A stretch of 64,000 nucleotides of DNA from Acidimicrobiales bacterium (GTDB lineage: Bacteria > Actinomycetota > Acidimicrobiia > Acidimicrobiales > Palsa-688): the NCBI GenBank assembly GCA_035533095.1, contig DATLUM010000096.1, forward strand, positions 1-64,000, given 5' to 3'. The stretch's first letter is position 1; each line of letters begins with the position of its first letter. This document shows positions 39,010-48,535 of the stretch, in pieces. The notes under the pieces are model-generated. The model was not told the origin of the DNA and searched no databases. It was given only the letters and a program-made list of their open reading frames with translations. The position numbers were made by a program, and so were the translations under genes.

Positions 39010-40146
39010 CTAGCGGACAGTCCGGAAGAAGGCGCGAACCTCGTCGACGAACAAGGCAGGCTGCTCGAAGGCCGCGAAGTGGCCGCCGCGCGGCGGTTCG
39101 TTCCAGTACCGGATGTCCTGGAACTGGCGCGCGGCCCAACGGCGCGAGCAGCGGAAGATCTCCTTCGGAAAGACCGATCCGCCCATCGGGACGGCGATGG
39201 GGTCGAGGATCGGGTCGTTGAAGGACTCCCAGTACATCCGTGCCGACGATGCACCGGTGGCCGGCAGCCAGTAGAGCATGACGTTGTCGAGGATCCTGTC
39301 GGCGCCCAGGGCACCGACAGGATCGCCCGCGGTGTCGCTCCACGACCAGAATTTCTCGAGGATCCACGCGCACTGGCCGGCCGGCGAGTCGACGAGCGCG
39401 TAACCGAGAGTCTGCGGCCGTGTCGACTGCTGCTTGGAGTAGCCGGAGTCGACCGCCATGTACGACTGCACACCGGCAAGCGCCGACTGCTCCATTTCCG
39501 TCGGCTCCCCATCGTCGGGGCCCGGGAAGCCGATGATCATGTTCAGATGGATGCCGGCGACATGGTCGGGATCCTGAAGCCCGATAGCCGTGGTCACCAT
39601 CGCCCCCCAGTCGCCGCCCTGCGCCCCGTAGCGGTCGTAACCGAGCCGCGCCATGAGCGTGGCCCACGCCCGGGCCGTGCGCTTGACACTCCACCCCGTC
39701 GAAGCGGGCTTGCCGGAGAAGGCGTAGCCCGGGAGTGAAGGCACCACGACGTGGAACGCGTCCGACTCGTTCCCGCCGTGGGCGGTGGGATCGGCGAGCG
39801 GCCCGATCACCTCCAGGAACTCGACAAACGAACCCGGCCAGCCGTGAGTCAGCACCAGTGGTATCGCACCCTCGTGTGGTGAGCGGACGTGAACGAAGTG
39901 GATGTCCAGCCCGTCGATGCGCGTGAGGTAGTGGGGCAAGTCGTTGAGCCGGGCCTCACGGGCGGACCAGTCGTAGCCGTCCGACCAGTAGGCGCAGAGC
40001 GACCGCACGTATTCGAGAGGAGCTCCCTGTGACCAGTCGCCGACGGTCTCGGCCTCGGGCCAGCGGGTGTTGAGCAGCCTCGAGCGCAGATCGTCCAACG
40101 CATCCTGTGCAACGGAGATCTTGAACGGCGTGATGTCCTCGGCCAA
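39010..40146 (-). CDS. Epoxide hydrolase (alpha/beta hydrolase with EHN domain)
   Basis: 378 residues. The N-terminal EHN domain (ITPFKISVAQDALDDLRSRL, NTRWPEA) precedes an alpha/beta hydrolase core with oxyanion motif HGWPGSFVEFLEVIGPL and nucleophile motif GAQGGDWGAMVTTAIG, in which Asp replaces Ser, as in epoxide hydrolases. Microsomal-type bacterial enzymes of this layout open epoxides to diols. Convergent with the MFS carrier; divergent from the CoA-transferase by 51 bp. Substrate unknown. Confidence 0.92.
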   Translation of the reverse strand: MAEDITPFKISVAQDALDDLRSRLLNTRWPEAETVGDWSQGAPLEYVRSLCAYWSDGYDWSAREARLNDLPHYLTRIDGLDIHFVHVRSPHEGAIPLVLTHGWPGSFVEFLEVIGPLADPTAHGGNESDAFHVVVPSLPGYAFSGKPASTGWSVKRTARAWATLMARLGYDRYGAQGGDWGAMVTTAIGLQDPDHVAGIHLNMIIGFPGPDDGEPTEMEQSALAGVQSYMAVDSGYSKQQSTRPQTLGYALVDSPAGQCAWILEKFWSWSDTAGDPVGALGADRILDNVMLYWLPATGASSARMYWESFNDPILDPIAVPMGGSVFPKEIFRCSRRWAARQFQDIRYWNEPPRGGHFAAFEQPALFVDEVRAFFRTVR

Positions 40147-40197
40147 CGCGACTGCCTCCGTCTTTTTCCCGATGTTGGGCCGCTACCGTAGCCGTCG

Positions 40198-41400
40198 ATG
40201 GATCAAGCCGAGCAGCCGACGGGACCACTCGCCGGCGTGCGTGTGCTCGACCTGACCTCGGTCGTCATGGGCCCGTACGCCACCCAACTGCTCGGAGATC
40301 TCGGCGCCGACGTGATCACGGTCGAGCCGGGCCGCGGTGAGACCAATCGTGCGATGGGCCCGGGCCCGTCACCCCAGTTCTCGGGCATCTCCCTCAACCT
40401 CCTGCGCAACAAGCGCAACATCGCCGTGAACATCAAGCACCCCGACGGCCGCGGCGTGATCCTCGACATCGCCGCGACGTGCGACGTCTTCATCACCAAC
40501 CTCCGGCCCGGCGCACTCGCCCGTTCGGCGCTCACCTACGACGACGTGCGCTCCATGAGGCCAGACATCGTCTACTGCCATGCACACGGATACCCGACCG
40601 GGTCCGAGCGGCAGGACGATCCCGCCTACGACGACATCATCCAGGCGGAGACCGGCATCGCCGACGCGGCCGCGCGCGTCGGCGGCATCCCGCTGGTCGC
40701 TCCGACGATCATGGCCGACAAGGTGTGCGGCCTGACTATCGCCTACTCGGTCATCGCCGCCCTCTACCGGCGTGCACTGACCGGCGAGGGCGACCGCGTG
40801 GAGGTTCCGATGTTCGACACGGCGACGTCATTCATGCTCGTCGAGCACGGCTCGGCCGCGATCCCACGGCCTCCACTCGGCCACGCCGGCTACCCGAGAA
40901 TCCTCACGCCCAACCGGAAGCCGTGGCCGACCAAAGACGGCTGGATCATGGTCCTGCCCTATACGCGTGATCACTACGACTCGATCTTCACCGCGACCGG
41001 GCGCACCGACATGCTGGGTGACGAGCGTTACGCGACGGGCCGAAATCGCATCGCCAACTCGGGGTTCCTGTACGACCAGGTCGGGCAGATGCTCACCCGG
41101 CGGACGACGGACGAGTGGCTCGCCTTCTTCCGGGAGCACGACATCCCCGCCGGTGCCGTCGGTTCGCTGGACGATCTCGTGGAGCAGCTACCCGAGAGCG
41201 ATCATCCGCATGTCGGCCGGTACAAGGTCATCCCCCCGCCAGTTCGTTTCGCCAGCGCGCCGCAGAACGTCCGCCGTCATGCGCCTCGTATCGGCGAGCA
41301 CACCGAAGAGGTGTTGCTCGAGATCGGCTACGACCAGGCGGATGTCGCGGCACTGCGCGCGTCCGGTGCGCTCGCAAGCGCTGCAGCCGAGTTCTCCTGA
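40198..41400 (+). CDS. Class III CoA-transferase (CaiB/BaiF family)
   Basis: 400 residues. The family pattern is complete: GVRVLDLTSVVMGPYATQLL, GDLGADVITVEPGRGE, SLNLLRNKRNIAVNIKHPDG, the FITNLRPGALARSALTYDDV region and AETGIADAAARVGGIPLVAP. The catalytic residue in this family is an Asp of about position 165-170. It moves CoA between organic acids, here in a catabolic region. The last 73 bp overlap, antisense, the end of the membrane-protein gene at 41328-42332. Confidence 0.95.
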   Translation: MDQAEQPTGPLAGVRVLDLTSVVMGPYATQLLGDLGADVITVEPGRGETNRAMGPGPSPQFSGISLNLLRNKRNIAVNIKHPDGRGVILDIAATCDVFITNLRPGALARSALTYDDVRSMRPDIVYCHAHGYPTGSERQDDPAYDDIIQAETGIADAAARVGGIPLVAPTIMADKVCGLTIAYSVIAALYRRALTGEGDRVEVPMFDTATSFMLVEHGSAAIPRPPLGHAGYPRILTPNRKPWPTKDGWIMVLPYTRDHYDSIFTATGRTDMLGDERYATGRNRIANSGFLYDQVGQMLTRRTTDEWLAFFREHDIPAGAVGSLDDLVEQLPESDHPHVGRYKVIPPPVRFASAPQNVRRHAPRIGEHTEEVLLEIGYDQADVAALRASGALASAAAEFS

Positions 41401-42332
41401 ACCGGCCGCGCGGTAGCGAGTGCCATCGTAAGAGTGAACAACGCGAACGCCAGGAGCACGTCGCCGAGGAACCACCCGGTCAGCTTCAACCCGATCGTCA
41501 AGCCGAGCTGATTTGCCTGTGCCGGGCTGATGCCCGCGATCGAGGGCGGGACGGCCTGGTCGACTTGCGCGACCGCTGCGACGAACTGCGCTGCGAGCAT
41601 CCCGAGCACGCCGGCGGTTGCACCTGCGGACAGGTGCCGGTCGCGCCATATCCACAGCGCCGCGAGGATGGGCACCAAGGCTATGGCTACAGCGGACAGG
41701 ACGTTGCCAGTGACCACCTGCCACGGCAGGGCGAACGCGTCGCCGAGGTTGAAGGAGAATCCCCGTCCCGTCACGGTGCTCGCGCCTTCGTAGTGGTCCC
41801 ACGCGGGCAGGAACAGACCGGCCGTCGCGAGGCTGAGCACGGCGACGCCGACGACGGCAGCGGCTCTGGGCACCGGGGGGCGCTCGGCCGGGACGCCCGC
41901 TGGTGCATGTCCGGCGCGAGTCGATCTGCGCACCGCGATCGCCGCCACGATCGCTCCGGCCGCGCCTACGAACCACGCGGCAACCATGAGCCACATACCG
42001 GCGCCGGCTTGTGACGTGCCGTAACGGAAGACCTCACCGAGGTCAGAGAGCCTGAAACCGGCTTCTGCCGCGGCTGCGCCGATCGCGATGCCCGCGGCTG
42101 CCCTCACCCGCGCGGGGCTCGAGAGTCCGAACCCGAGGGCGAGGGCCCAAACACCGGCCACCACGCCGTACAGGGCGACCTGGTCGGCCTGCGAAGCGAT
42201 CGACTGGGGGGAGTCGCCGGCGAAGTAATTCGGGAACATCGCTACGACGTGGAGCACGACCGTGGAGGCCAGGAGAGCTCCGGCCGCTAGCTCCAGGGCG
42301 GAGGGGTGGCGCCGGTGGTCCATGCCGGACAT
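41328..42332 (-). CDS. Multi-pass membrane protein of unknown function
   Basis: 334 residues with about eight hydrophobic spans (for example ALELAAGALLASTVVLHVVA and GVVAGVWALALGFGL, WLMVAAWFVGAAGAIVAAIA, LTIGLKLTGWFLGDVLLAFA and LFTLTMALA). No family recognised. It is encoded opposite the CoA-transferase tail, with 73 bp overlapped; the hydrophobic coding stops only just before the overlap (ATARPVQENSAAALASAPDA), so the last about 24 residues may be dispensable. No partner suggests a role. Confidence 0.75.
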   Translation of the reverse strand: MSGMDHRRHPSALELAAGALLASTVVLHVVAMFPNYFAGDSPQSIASQADQVALYGVVAGVWALALGFGLSSPARVRAAAGIAIGAAAAEAGFRLSDLGEVFRYGTSQAGAGMWLMVAAWFVGAAGAIVAAIAVRRSTRAGHAPAGVPAERPPVPRAAAVVGVAVLSLATAGLFLPAWDHYEGASTVTGRGFSFNLGDAFALPWQVVTGNVLSAVAIALVPILAALWIWRDRHLSAGATAGVLGMLAAQFVAAVAQVDQAVPPSIAGISPAQANQLGLTIGLKLTGWFLGDVLLAFALFTLTMALATARPVQENSAAALASAPDARSAATSAWS

Positions 42333-42371
42333 TGTTGCAGTGCAAGGTGAACAGAAGCTGAGCGCGGGCCC

Positions 42372-44657
42372 CTATGACGATGTCGCAGATATGCCCGTCG
42401 GTGCGCCGACCACCGGACCGGGACCGCTTGCGGGACCGAGCTGCGCGGCCGGCACGGCCACCGACGACCGCAGCGCCAAGTTGGCCAGGTCCGACGCGTC
42501 GCCCACGTACACCACGTAGCGGCCTGCCGCCACCGACCAGGACCCGATGGTCCCGGGCGCGCCGCTCCAGGTGGCCAGGTCGCCGGCGGAGACCGCGAAC
42601 CGGACGGGCGTGCTCTTGCCGGGCAGGAGGTCCAACCTCGTGAAACCTCTCAACTGGCGCGGTGGCTCTCCGGTCGAGGATGGAAGCCCGATGTAGCACT
42701 GCGCGACGTCGCTGCCCTCACGCGTACCGACGTTGGCGACGCGCGCGGTCACGGTCAGGCCCGGTCCCTTCCCCACCTTCACCTGGAGGTTCGAAAAGCG
42801 GAACGTCGTATACGACAGTCCGTACCCGAAGGGAAACTGTGGTTGAGCGCCGGTGCTGTCGTACCAGCGGTAGCCGACGTCGATGCCGTCGTCGAAATAC
42901 GTGGGTCCTTTGAGCGACGCGAACTCCCCCGCGGCAGCGTCGGGGCGGGGCCCGCCCGGAGCCGGCCAGGAGACCGGCAACTTGCCCCCCGGATCGACGG
43001 CACCGGTGAGCAGGTCCACCAGTGACTGCCCGGCCTGCTGCCCCGGGTACCAGGTCTCCAGGACCGCAGCGACAGACCCCAGCCACGGCATGTAGACCGG
43101 CGCTCCGGACTCGATCACCACGACGGTGCGCGGGTTGACCGCTGCAACGGCCGCGACCAACGCGTCCTGGTTGCCAGGCAACGAAAGAGTCGTGCGGTCA
43201 TGGCCTTCGGACTCGACATCGTGGACCACGACGACGGCGACCCGGGCGGTGCGGGCCAGCCGTTGGGCGACCGCCAGGTTGGCGCCGTCGGTATACGACA
43301 GGCGTGACCCGATCGTGTCCTGGAGGGCGTCCAGCGCGGTGGTCACCTGCCGGGAGCGCACGTGCATGGCGCCGTGCCCGGCTGTCATTGGACTGCCGCC
43401 GTTGGGACCGATGAGAGCGACGGTCGCGGTGGGGTCGAGCGGTAGGACGCCGGCATTCTTGAGCAACACCGAACCCTCGTCGGCGGTCTGTAGAGCCACC
43501 GCTTGATCGGCCGCGGTCGACACCGCCGCGTTCGGTTGGAGCTGATGGGGCGAAGCGATCAGGTCGAACCTGAACAGCACCTCGAGCAAGGGTCGGACCA
43601 GCGAGTCGAGCTCGGCCTTGGGCATGGTGCCGGCCGAGACCGCCGCGGCAATCGCAGCCGGCTGGTAGAGCCGCGTGCACTTGACCTGCGATACGCCGGC
43701 GGCGAGCGAGGCAGGCTGGTCGAAGATCGAACCGCAGTCCGAGCGCACGAAACCGGCAAAACCCCAGGCGCCGCGAAGTTGGTCGACAAGCAGCGCCTGG
43801 CTCTGGCAGGAGGGCACGCCGTTGATGAGGTCGTACGCGCACATCACACCGCCCGGGTGCGCATGCTGGATCACGGTGGACCAGGCGGGAAGGTAGATCT
43901 CGTGGAGTGCACGGTCGGCGACGACGACGTCGTCGCGGAGGGTGCCCCTCCCGGTCTCCTGGTTGTATGCGGCGTAGTGCTTCACCACTGCGACGACGCG
44001 GTGGCTTTGAATACCGTCGACGAGTGGCACCGACAGCGACGCCGTGAGGTAGGGATCCTCCCCGAGCGACTCGTACGCCCGCCCCCACAAGGGATCCCTC
44101 TCGATGTTGATGGTCGGAGCGAGAGCCATGTCGACACCGACCGCCGCGTCCTCGGCCCCGATGACCTGCCCGTACGAGCGGGCCAGGCCGGGGTCGAACG
44201 CTGCCGCGTCGGCGATGGGCGCAGGGAGCTGCGTAACCCCGACGAACTGGCCGGCGGCAGTCCGCCACCCACTGCCGACGCCGGCGGCCCCGTCCTGCTC
44301 GGTGATCGCCGGAATGCAAAGCGAGGGGATCGCGGGGCTCAAACCCTCGAAGGGATTTGCCGAGCTGCCCCCCCAGTAGAGGTGCAGCATTTCCGCCTCC
44401 TGCAGAGGCGTCATCGCCGACAGCAGCATCTGTGCCCGCTGGCCAGACGGGAACGAGGAATCCATCCACGGGCACGCCGTCGAGAGCTTCGCCCCGCCGG
44501 CCGCGCCCGGCGCGGCCCGAGGGGCTCCGCCGTCGTCGCCCGACGCGGGCCCGACCGCGGCAAAGACGCCACCAACGAGGGCGGTCGCCGCCGCGGCGGC
44601 CGCCAGCGCCGGGCGCCACAACGGTGGCCGGTTCCGATCGCCGCTGAGGTTTTCCAT
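42372..44657 (-). CDS. Secreted glycoside hydrolase family 3 enzyme
   Basis: 761 residues. Signal segment PALAAAAAATALVGGVFAAV (about 16-35); GH3 N-domain with APTINIERDPLWGRAYESLG and VKHYAAYNQETGRGTLRDDV; nucleophile Asp in RGAWGFAGFVRSDCGSIFDQ; GH3 C-domain VLLKNAGVLPLDPTATVALI; then a fibronectin-III-like C-terminus. The SDC form of the nucleophile motif is more common in beta-xylosidase/arabinosidase-like GH3 than in beta-glucosidases (SDW), so the sugar is uncertain. Probably exported and acting on plant-type oligosaccharides. It has no sugar transporter next to it. Confidence 0.93.
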   Translation of the reverse strand: MENLSGDRNRPPLWRPALAAAAAATALVGGVFAAVGPASGDDGGAPRAAPGAAGGAKLSTACPWMDSSFPSGQRAQMLLSAMTPLQEAEMLHLYWGGSSANPFEGLSPAIPSLCIPAITEQDGAAGVGSGWRTAAGQFVGVTQLPAPIADAAAFDPGLARSYGQVIGAEDAAVGVDMALAPTINIERDPLWGRAYESLGEDPYLTASLSVPLVDGIQSHRVVAVVKHYAAYNQETGRGTLRDDVVVADRALHEIYLPAWSTVIQHAHPGGVMCAYDLINGVPSCQSQALLVDQLRGAWGFAGFVRSDCGSIFDQPASLAAGVSQVKCTRLYQPAAIAAAVSAGTMPKAELDSLVRPLLEVLFRFDLIASPHQLQPNAAVSTAADQAVALQTADEGSVLLKNAGVLPLDPTATVALIGPNGGSPMTAGHGAMHVRSRQVTTALDALQDTIGSRLSYTDGANLAVAQRLARTARVAVVVVHDVESEGHDRTTLSLPGNQDALVAAVAAVNPRTVVVIESGAPVYMPWLGSVAAVLETWYPGQQAGQSLVDLLTGAVDPGGKLPVSWPAPGGPRPDAAAGEFASLKGPTYFDDGIDVGYRWYDSTGAQPQFPFGYGLSYTTFRFSNLQVKVGKGPGLTVTARVANVGTREGSDVAQCYIGLPSSTGEPPRQLRGFTRLDLLPGKSTPVRFAVSAGDLATWSGAPGTIGSWSVAAGRYVVYVGDASDLANLALRSSVAVPAAQLGPASGPGPVVGAPTGISATSS

Positions 44658-44722
44658 GCTCCTTCGCGTGGAAGTGTGCCAAGAACGTGTCGGCTTGTCC
44701 GGTCGCGCCGTTCAGTAAGTTC

Positions 44723-45619
44723 TCAGCTACCCGCCGTGCGAAGGGCGTACGAATGCCGCCAGTCGGCGAGCAACGACCTGACCGCCGTCACCAGGGCGAT
44801 CGGCTGGTCGAGCATCACGTGGTGGTAGGCGAGGGGGATCTCGATGACCGGCGCCGTGCGGCCGAGCAGCTCGTACATGTGGGCCCCGATGTCCGGGGTG
44901 ACCAGGCCGAACTCGGCGCGCAGTATCGCCACCCGGCAGTTGACACCGCCCAGAACCCGCGGGTCGAACTCACCGAGGTTGTTGAAGAAGGTGGGGTCGA
45001 ACTTCCAGCTCCAGCCGCCGGGTACCTGGTGCACCGAATGCTGCTTGACGTGCTCGACGACATACGGAAGCAGAAACGGTTGGTCGGGAACGGTGCGGAA
45101 CCTCAGCAGGGCATCCTCGCGGGTGGGGTACAAGCGCAGTGGGCCGAATGCCTGGTGGTTCGTGTTCGCCTCCTGCTCGGGCGTCGGCTCGCGCACAGGC
45201 GAGTCGATGATGATGATCCCTTCGAGATCGTTCCCGTGGCGCGCCGCGGCGTGGAAGGTGACGAACCCGCCGAGGCTGTGGGCGAGGATGACAGGCGGTT
45301 GCGGTGACGCCGACGTTGCGAGAGCGGCGACTTCGGCCGCCCATTGGGGGAAGGTGTAGATCGGCCGGCGCCCGCTGTCGCCGTGCCCGGACATATCGAT
45401 CGCTGTGACGCAGCATTCGTTGGAGAAAAACGGAGCTACGTGGTCCCACCATCTGCTGTGTGCTCCGCCCCCGTGGACCAGGAGCAGCCCGGGAAGAGCG
45501 GTGTCACCCCAGCGCCGGAAGGCGATCGGGCACCCGTCGACGAGTAGCTCGCCTGTCTCGACCGGTTGGTCCAGCGCCCACGTGAACCATTCGGGCACAT
45601 CCGCGGCGGGGCCGGTCAT
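44723..45619 (-). CDS. Alpha/beta-fold hydrolase
   Basis: 298 residues from ATG at 45619 (MTGPAADVPEWFTWALDQPV). The oxyanion motif LLVHGGGAHSRWWDHVAPFF, nucleophile elbow VILAHSLGGFVTFHAAA (Ser in SLGG), and a C-terminal catalytic His candidate in PLAYHHVMLDQPIALVTAVR fit the family. Substrate unknown; similar proteins include esterases and epoxide or C-C bond hydrolases. A TTG three codons earlier is an alternative start. Divergent from the sigma gene, with 55 bp between. Confidence 0.88.
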   Translation of the reverse strand: MTGPAADVPEWFTWALDQPVETGELLVDGCPIAFRRWGDTALPGLLLVHGGGAHSRWWDHVAPFFSNECCVTAIDMSGHGDSGRRPIYTFPQWAAEVAALATSASPQPPVILAHSLGGFVTFHAAARHGNDLEGIIIIDSPVREPTPEQEANTNHQAFGPLRLYPTREDALLRFRTVPDQPFLLPYVVEHVKQHSVHQVPGGWSWKFDPTFFNNLGEFDPRVLGGVNCRVAILRAEFGLVTPDIGAHMYELLGRTAPVIEIPLAYHHVMLDQPIALVTAVRSLLADWRHSYALRTAGS

Positions 45620-45674
45620 CCAAAGCAAGGTAGTTGAGTGAACCTTTTGGGGGCGCCAGGGGTTGTATAGGTCG

Positions 45675-46271
45675 ATGAGAGGTTTGGGGGGTTCTACAGG
45701 CCGCCACGAGGACAGCCTCGAGCAGTGGCTCGCCGACGGCTACGCGCCGGCGTACCGGACCGCATTCCTGATCCTGCGCAACCCCGCCGACGCTGAGGAG
45801 GCCGTGCAGGACGCATTCTTGAGGGCCTGGCGGTTCCGCGCCGCCATCCCGGCCGGCGAAGGTGTCCGCCCCTGGCTGTACCGGGTGGTCGTGAACTCCT
45901 GCCTGAGCAAGCTGCGCTCCGACCGGGGGCGCCGCGAGAACACGACCGGCTTCTCGGATCTGGCAGCCCTGTTGGCGGAGGACGGTCCCGGTCCAGAGAT
46001 GTCCGCCCTGCAAGCAGATGTACACGGCGCGGTGCTCGACGCGCTGGGAAGGCTGCCGGAGCATCTGCGGGTGGTCGTTGTCCTCCGCTACTACGCGCAG
46101 CTGAGCGAGCGGGAGATCGCCGCGGTGATCCACCGGCGCCCGGGCACCGTCAAGAGCCGCCTGCACGACGCCAAGGCGATCCTGGGCTCTGACCCGGCGC
46201 TGGCAGCGTACGAGCCGGTCGGTGCCGGTGCCGTCCGCGCCGGCGACTCAGAAGGAGCAGCCGATGGTTGA
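45675..46271 (+). CDS. ECF-type RNA polymerase sigma factor
   Basis: 198 residues. Region 2: APAYRTAFLILRNPADAEEA, then VQDAFLRAWRF; region 4: GRLPEHLRVVVVLRYYAQLS, then EREIAAVIHRRPGTVKSRLH. It would direct RNA polymerase to a small regulon. Its stop overlaps the next gene by 8 bp, and that product is membrane-bound with a DUF4349 domain, making it a candidate anti-sigma partner. ATG at 45675 is preferred; TTG at 45663 is possible. No SnoaL domain, unlike the sigma factor at 7522. Confidence 0.92.
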   Translation: MRGLGGSTGRHEDSLEQWLADGYAPAYRTAFLILRNPADAEEAVQDAFLRAWRFRAAIPAGEGVRPWLYRVVVNSCLSKLRSDRGRRENTTGFSDLAALLAEDGPGPEMSALQADVHGAVLDALGRLPEHLRVVVVLRYYAQLSEREIAAVIHRRPGTVKSRLHDAKAILGSDPALAAYEPVGAGAVRAGDSEGAADG

Positions 46272-47352
46272 CGACCTAACGCTCGAGCGGCTGCTCGGCG
46301 ACGCTGCCGATGCGATCACGGTTCCCCCGGACGGCCCCGAGCGGGTGCTCGCCGCCCGAGGTGCGACGGCTCCCGTCCGGCCGCACCTGTCCCGCCGGTG
46401 TCTGGAGTGGCTGCGCCGCCGGCCGCTTCGCACGGCGGCGGTCCTGGTCGCGTCGACCGTGGCCGTAGGTTTGGTTGCCGGCGTGGCCTCGAACAGCGGC
46501 GGCTCGGGCCCGAGCGGATCCGCTGCCCACACGGCGGGCATCGGCCAACGGTCACCGGCGACCCAGAACAGCCAACAGGGCACATCGAGCGCGGCGTCGG
46601 GGGCGGCCTTGCCGTCACCCGCTTTGCCGTCCGGCGCCGCTCAGCCCAGCACCCCGAATCTGGTGCCTTCATCGAGCCAGGCCAAGGTCGTCAAGACGGG
46701 ATCCATGACATTGCAGGTCGCATCGGTGGAGCCCGCCATCGACCGGATGACGTTCCTCGCGGGGAGTGTCGGTGGTTACGTGGCGTCGTCGACGACGAAC
46801 GTCCCCGGCGCCGGGCAACCCTCGAGCGGTGACATCACGTTGCGGGTTCCGGAGGCGTCGTTTGAGTCTTTTGTCACGCAAGTGCGGTTATTGGGCAAGC
46901 CTTCCCAGGTGACGGTCTCGGGCCGGGACGTGACTTCCCAGTACGCGGACCTCAAAGCGCGGCTGCAGGCGCTGCAGTCGACGATCAACCAGCTGCAGCT
47001 GATCGAGACGAAGGCCCAGACGATCGGGGACGTTCTCGCCGTCGAGCAGCAGATCAGCGCGGAACAGACCCAGGCCGACCAGATACAGGGGCAGATCAAC
47101 GTGCTGGACGACCAGACGACCTACGCCTCCCTGTCGGTGCACGCAGTCGAGCAACAGAAGAAGTCGGCCGCAGCACCGCCACCCCCGAGCGGCATATCCA
47201 AGGCGTGGGACCACACCCGGCACAGCTTCGCCCATGGCGTCGAGAGTGTCATCGGGGCGCTCGGCGGCATCGCTGTGTTCCTCCTCTTCGCCGGTCTCTT
47301 GGTCGGCTTGGCCCGGATCGGATGGCTCGCGCTGCGCCGGCGTCTCGTGTAG
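46264..47352 (+). CDS. DUF4349 membrane protein, candidate anti-sigma partner
   Basis: 362 residues. About 57 cytoplasmic residues (DDLTLERLLGDAADAITVPP) are followed by a membrane span (RTAAVLVASTVAVGLVAGVA), a Ser/Gly/Ala-rich linker, and the DUF4349 domain with a coiled-coil-prone core, from VVKTGSMTLQVASVEPAIDR to DDQTTYASLSVHAVEQQ. A second span near the C-terminus is GGIAVFLLFAGLLVGLARIG. No HxxxCxxC zinc motif is visible, so if it regulates the sigma factor it is not of the ZAS type. The 8-bp overlap with the sigma gene makes cotranslation likely; regulation is inferred from that only. Confidence 0.85.
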   Translation: MVDDLTLERLLGDAADAITVPPDGPERVLAARGATAPVRPHLSRRCLEWLRRRPLRTAAVLVASTVAVGLVAGVASNSGGSGPSGSAAHTAGIGQRSPATQNSQQGTSSAASGAALPSPALPSGAAQPSTPNLVPSSSQAKVVKTGSMTLQVASVEPAIDRMTFLAGSVGGYVASSTTNVPGAGQPSSGDITLRVPEASFESFVTQVRLLGKPSQVTVSGRDVTSQYADLKARLQALQSTINQLQLIETKAQTIGDVLAVEQQISAEQTQADQIQGQINVLDDQTTYASLSVHAVEQQKKSAAAPPPPSGISKAWDHTRHSFAHGVESVIGALGGIAVFLLFAGLLVGLARIGWLALRRRLV

Positions 47353-47437
47353 GAGCACAGCGCCGGCCCCTCTGCGCAGCGCGCCGGACGCAGGTGTAAC
47401 TGCACCGCTTACCCCACTTGCCGTATCGTCGGACGCC

Positions 47438-48427
47438 ATGAGATCGGCGTTCGCCCCAGGGCGGGTCAACCTCATCGGCGATCACACCGACTACACCGGC
47501 GGATACGTGCTCCCCATGGCCATCGACCTCGGCATCACGGTCAGCGTCGACCCGGGGGGCGACCGGGTTGTGCTCAAGTCGTCCATCGAGGCCGACGTCG
47601 TAGACCTGCCCATCCGCCTGTCGGACCCGCGATCGGTCAACGACGGCTGGGGACGGTATGTGGCGGGGGTCATCGCGGAGATCCGACCGGTCACCGGCGC
47701 GACCGGTACGGTGAGCTCTACCCTGCCCTCCGGCGTCGGGCTCGCGTCGAGCGCCGCCTTGGAAGTCGCGGTGGCGCTGGCGCTCGGTTATGCCGGGCCG
47801 CCGGCCGACCTGGCCGTCGCGTGCCAGCGCGCCGAACAGCGCTCAGCGGGCGTCCCCTGCGGCGTCATGGACCAACTCGCGTCCGCGACGGGAGTGGCCG
47901 GCCACGCCCTGCTGATCGACTGCTCGAGCAACGAGGTGAAGCCGATCGCGTTCCCCGACGGCTGCGAGATCGTGGCCATCCCGTCCGGGGAGCAACGCAA
48001 GTTGGCCCGCTCTGCGTACGCGGAGCGCCGGTACGCCTGTGAGCAAGCCGAGTACTACCTAGGACCGCTTCGGTCCGCCGCCCTCGTCGACGTCGCCAAG
48101 CTCAACGACCCGATCCTCCGCAGCCGCGTGCGCCACGTGGTAACCGAGAACAGCCGCGTCCTCGAATTCGCTCAGCTGTTCCGCTACGGAAAGCTAGTGG
48201 AGGCCGGAAGGTTGATGTACGAGAGCCACCGGTCGCTTCGCGACGACTTCAACGTCTCGACGCCGGCCCTGGATTCGATCGTCGAGCGCCTGATGGCGAC
48301 GCCCGGTGTGTACGGGGCGCGCCTGACGGGGGCCGGTTTCGGAGGATGCGTCGTCGCGCTGACACGGCCCGGGGTGCTGTCGGAGGGTTGGCGCCTCGAA
48401 CCGTCCGACGGGGCACGGATCCTCTAG
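47438..48427 (+). CDS. galK: Galactokinase
   Basis: 329 residues, shorter than the about 380 of E. coli GalK. GHMP-kinase marks: FAPGRVNLIGDHTDYTGGYV (Asp replaces the usual Glu in GEHTDY), LPSGVGLASSAALEVAVALA (ATP loop), GVPCGVMDQLASATGVAGHA and GARLTGAGFGGCVVAL. It phosphorylates galactose at C1. The ATG at 47438 begins exactly at the conserved N-terminus; the longer open frame overlaps the DUF4349 gene. No other Leloir gene is adjacent, so sugar specificity is by homology only. Confidence 0.9.
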   Translation: MRSAFAPGRVNLIGDHTDYTGGYVLPMAIDLGITVSVDPGGDRVVLKSSIEADVVDLPIRLSDPRSVNDGWGRYVAGVIAEIRPVTGATGTVSSTLPSGVGLASSAALEVAVALALGYAGPPADLAVACQRAEQRSAGVPCGVMDQLASATGVAGHALLIDCSSNEVKPIAFPDGCEIVAIPSGEQRKLARSAYAERRYACEQAEYYLGPLRSAALVDVAKLNDPILRSRVRHVVTENSRVLEFAQLFRYGKLVEAGRLMYESHRSLRDDFNVSTPALDSIVERLMATPGVYGARLTGAGFGGCVVALTRPGVLSEGWRLEPSDGARIL

Positions 48428-48535
48428 TCCCCGACATCGACGTCCCGTTCGCCGGGACGGGCAGGTTGGGCCTGCTCGCGCAGCGACCGTACTCTCTGGG
48501 GACCGGACCCACCGGAGAGGGCGAGGAAGAGTCTC

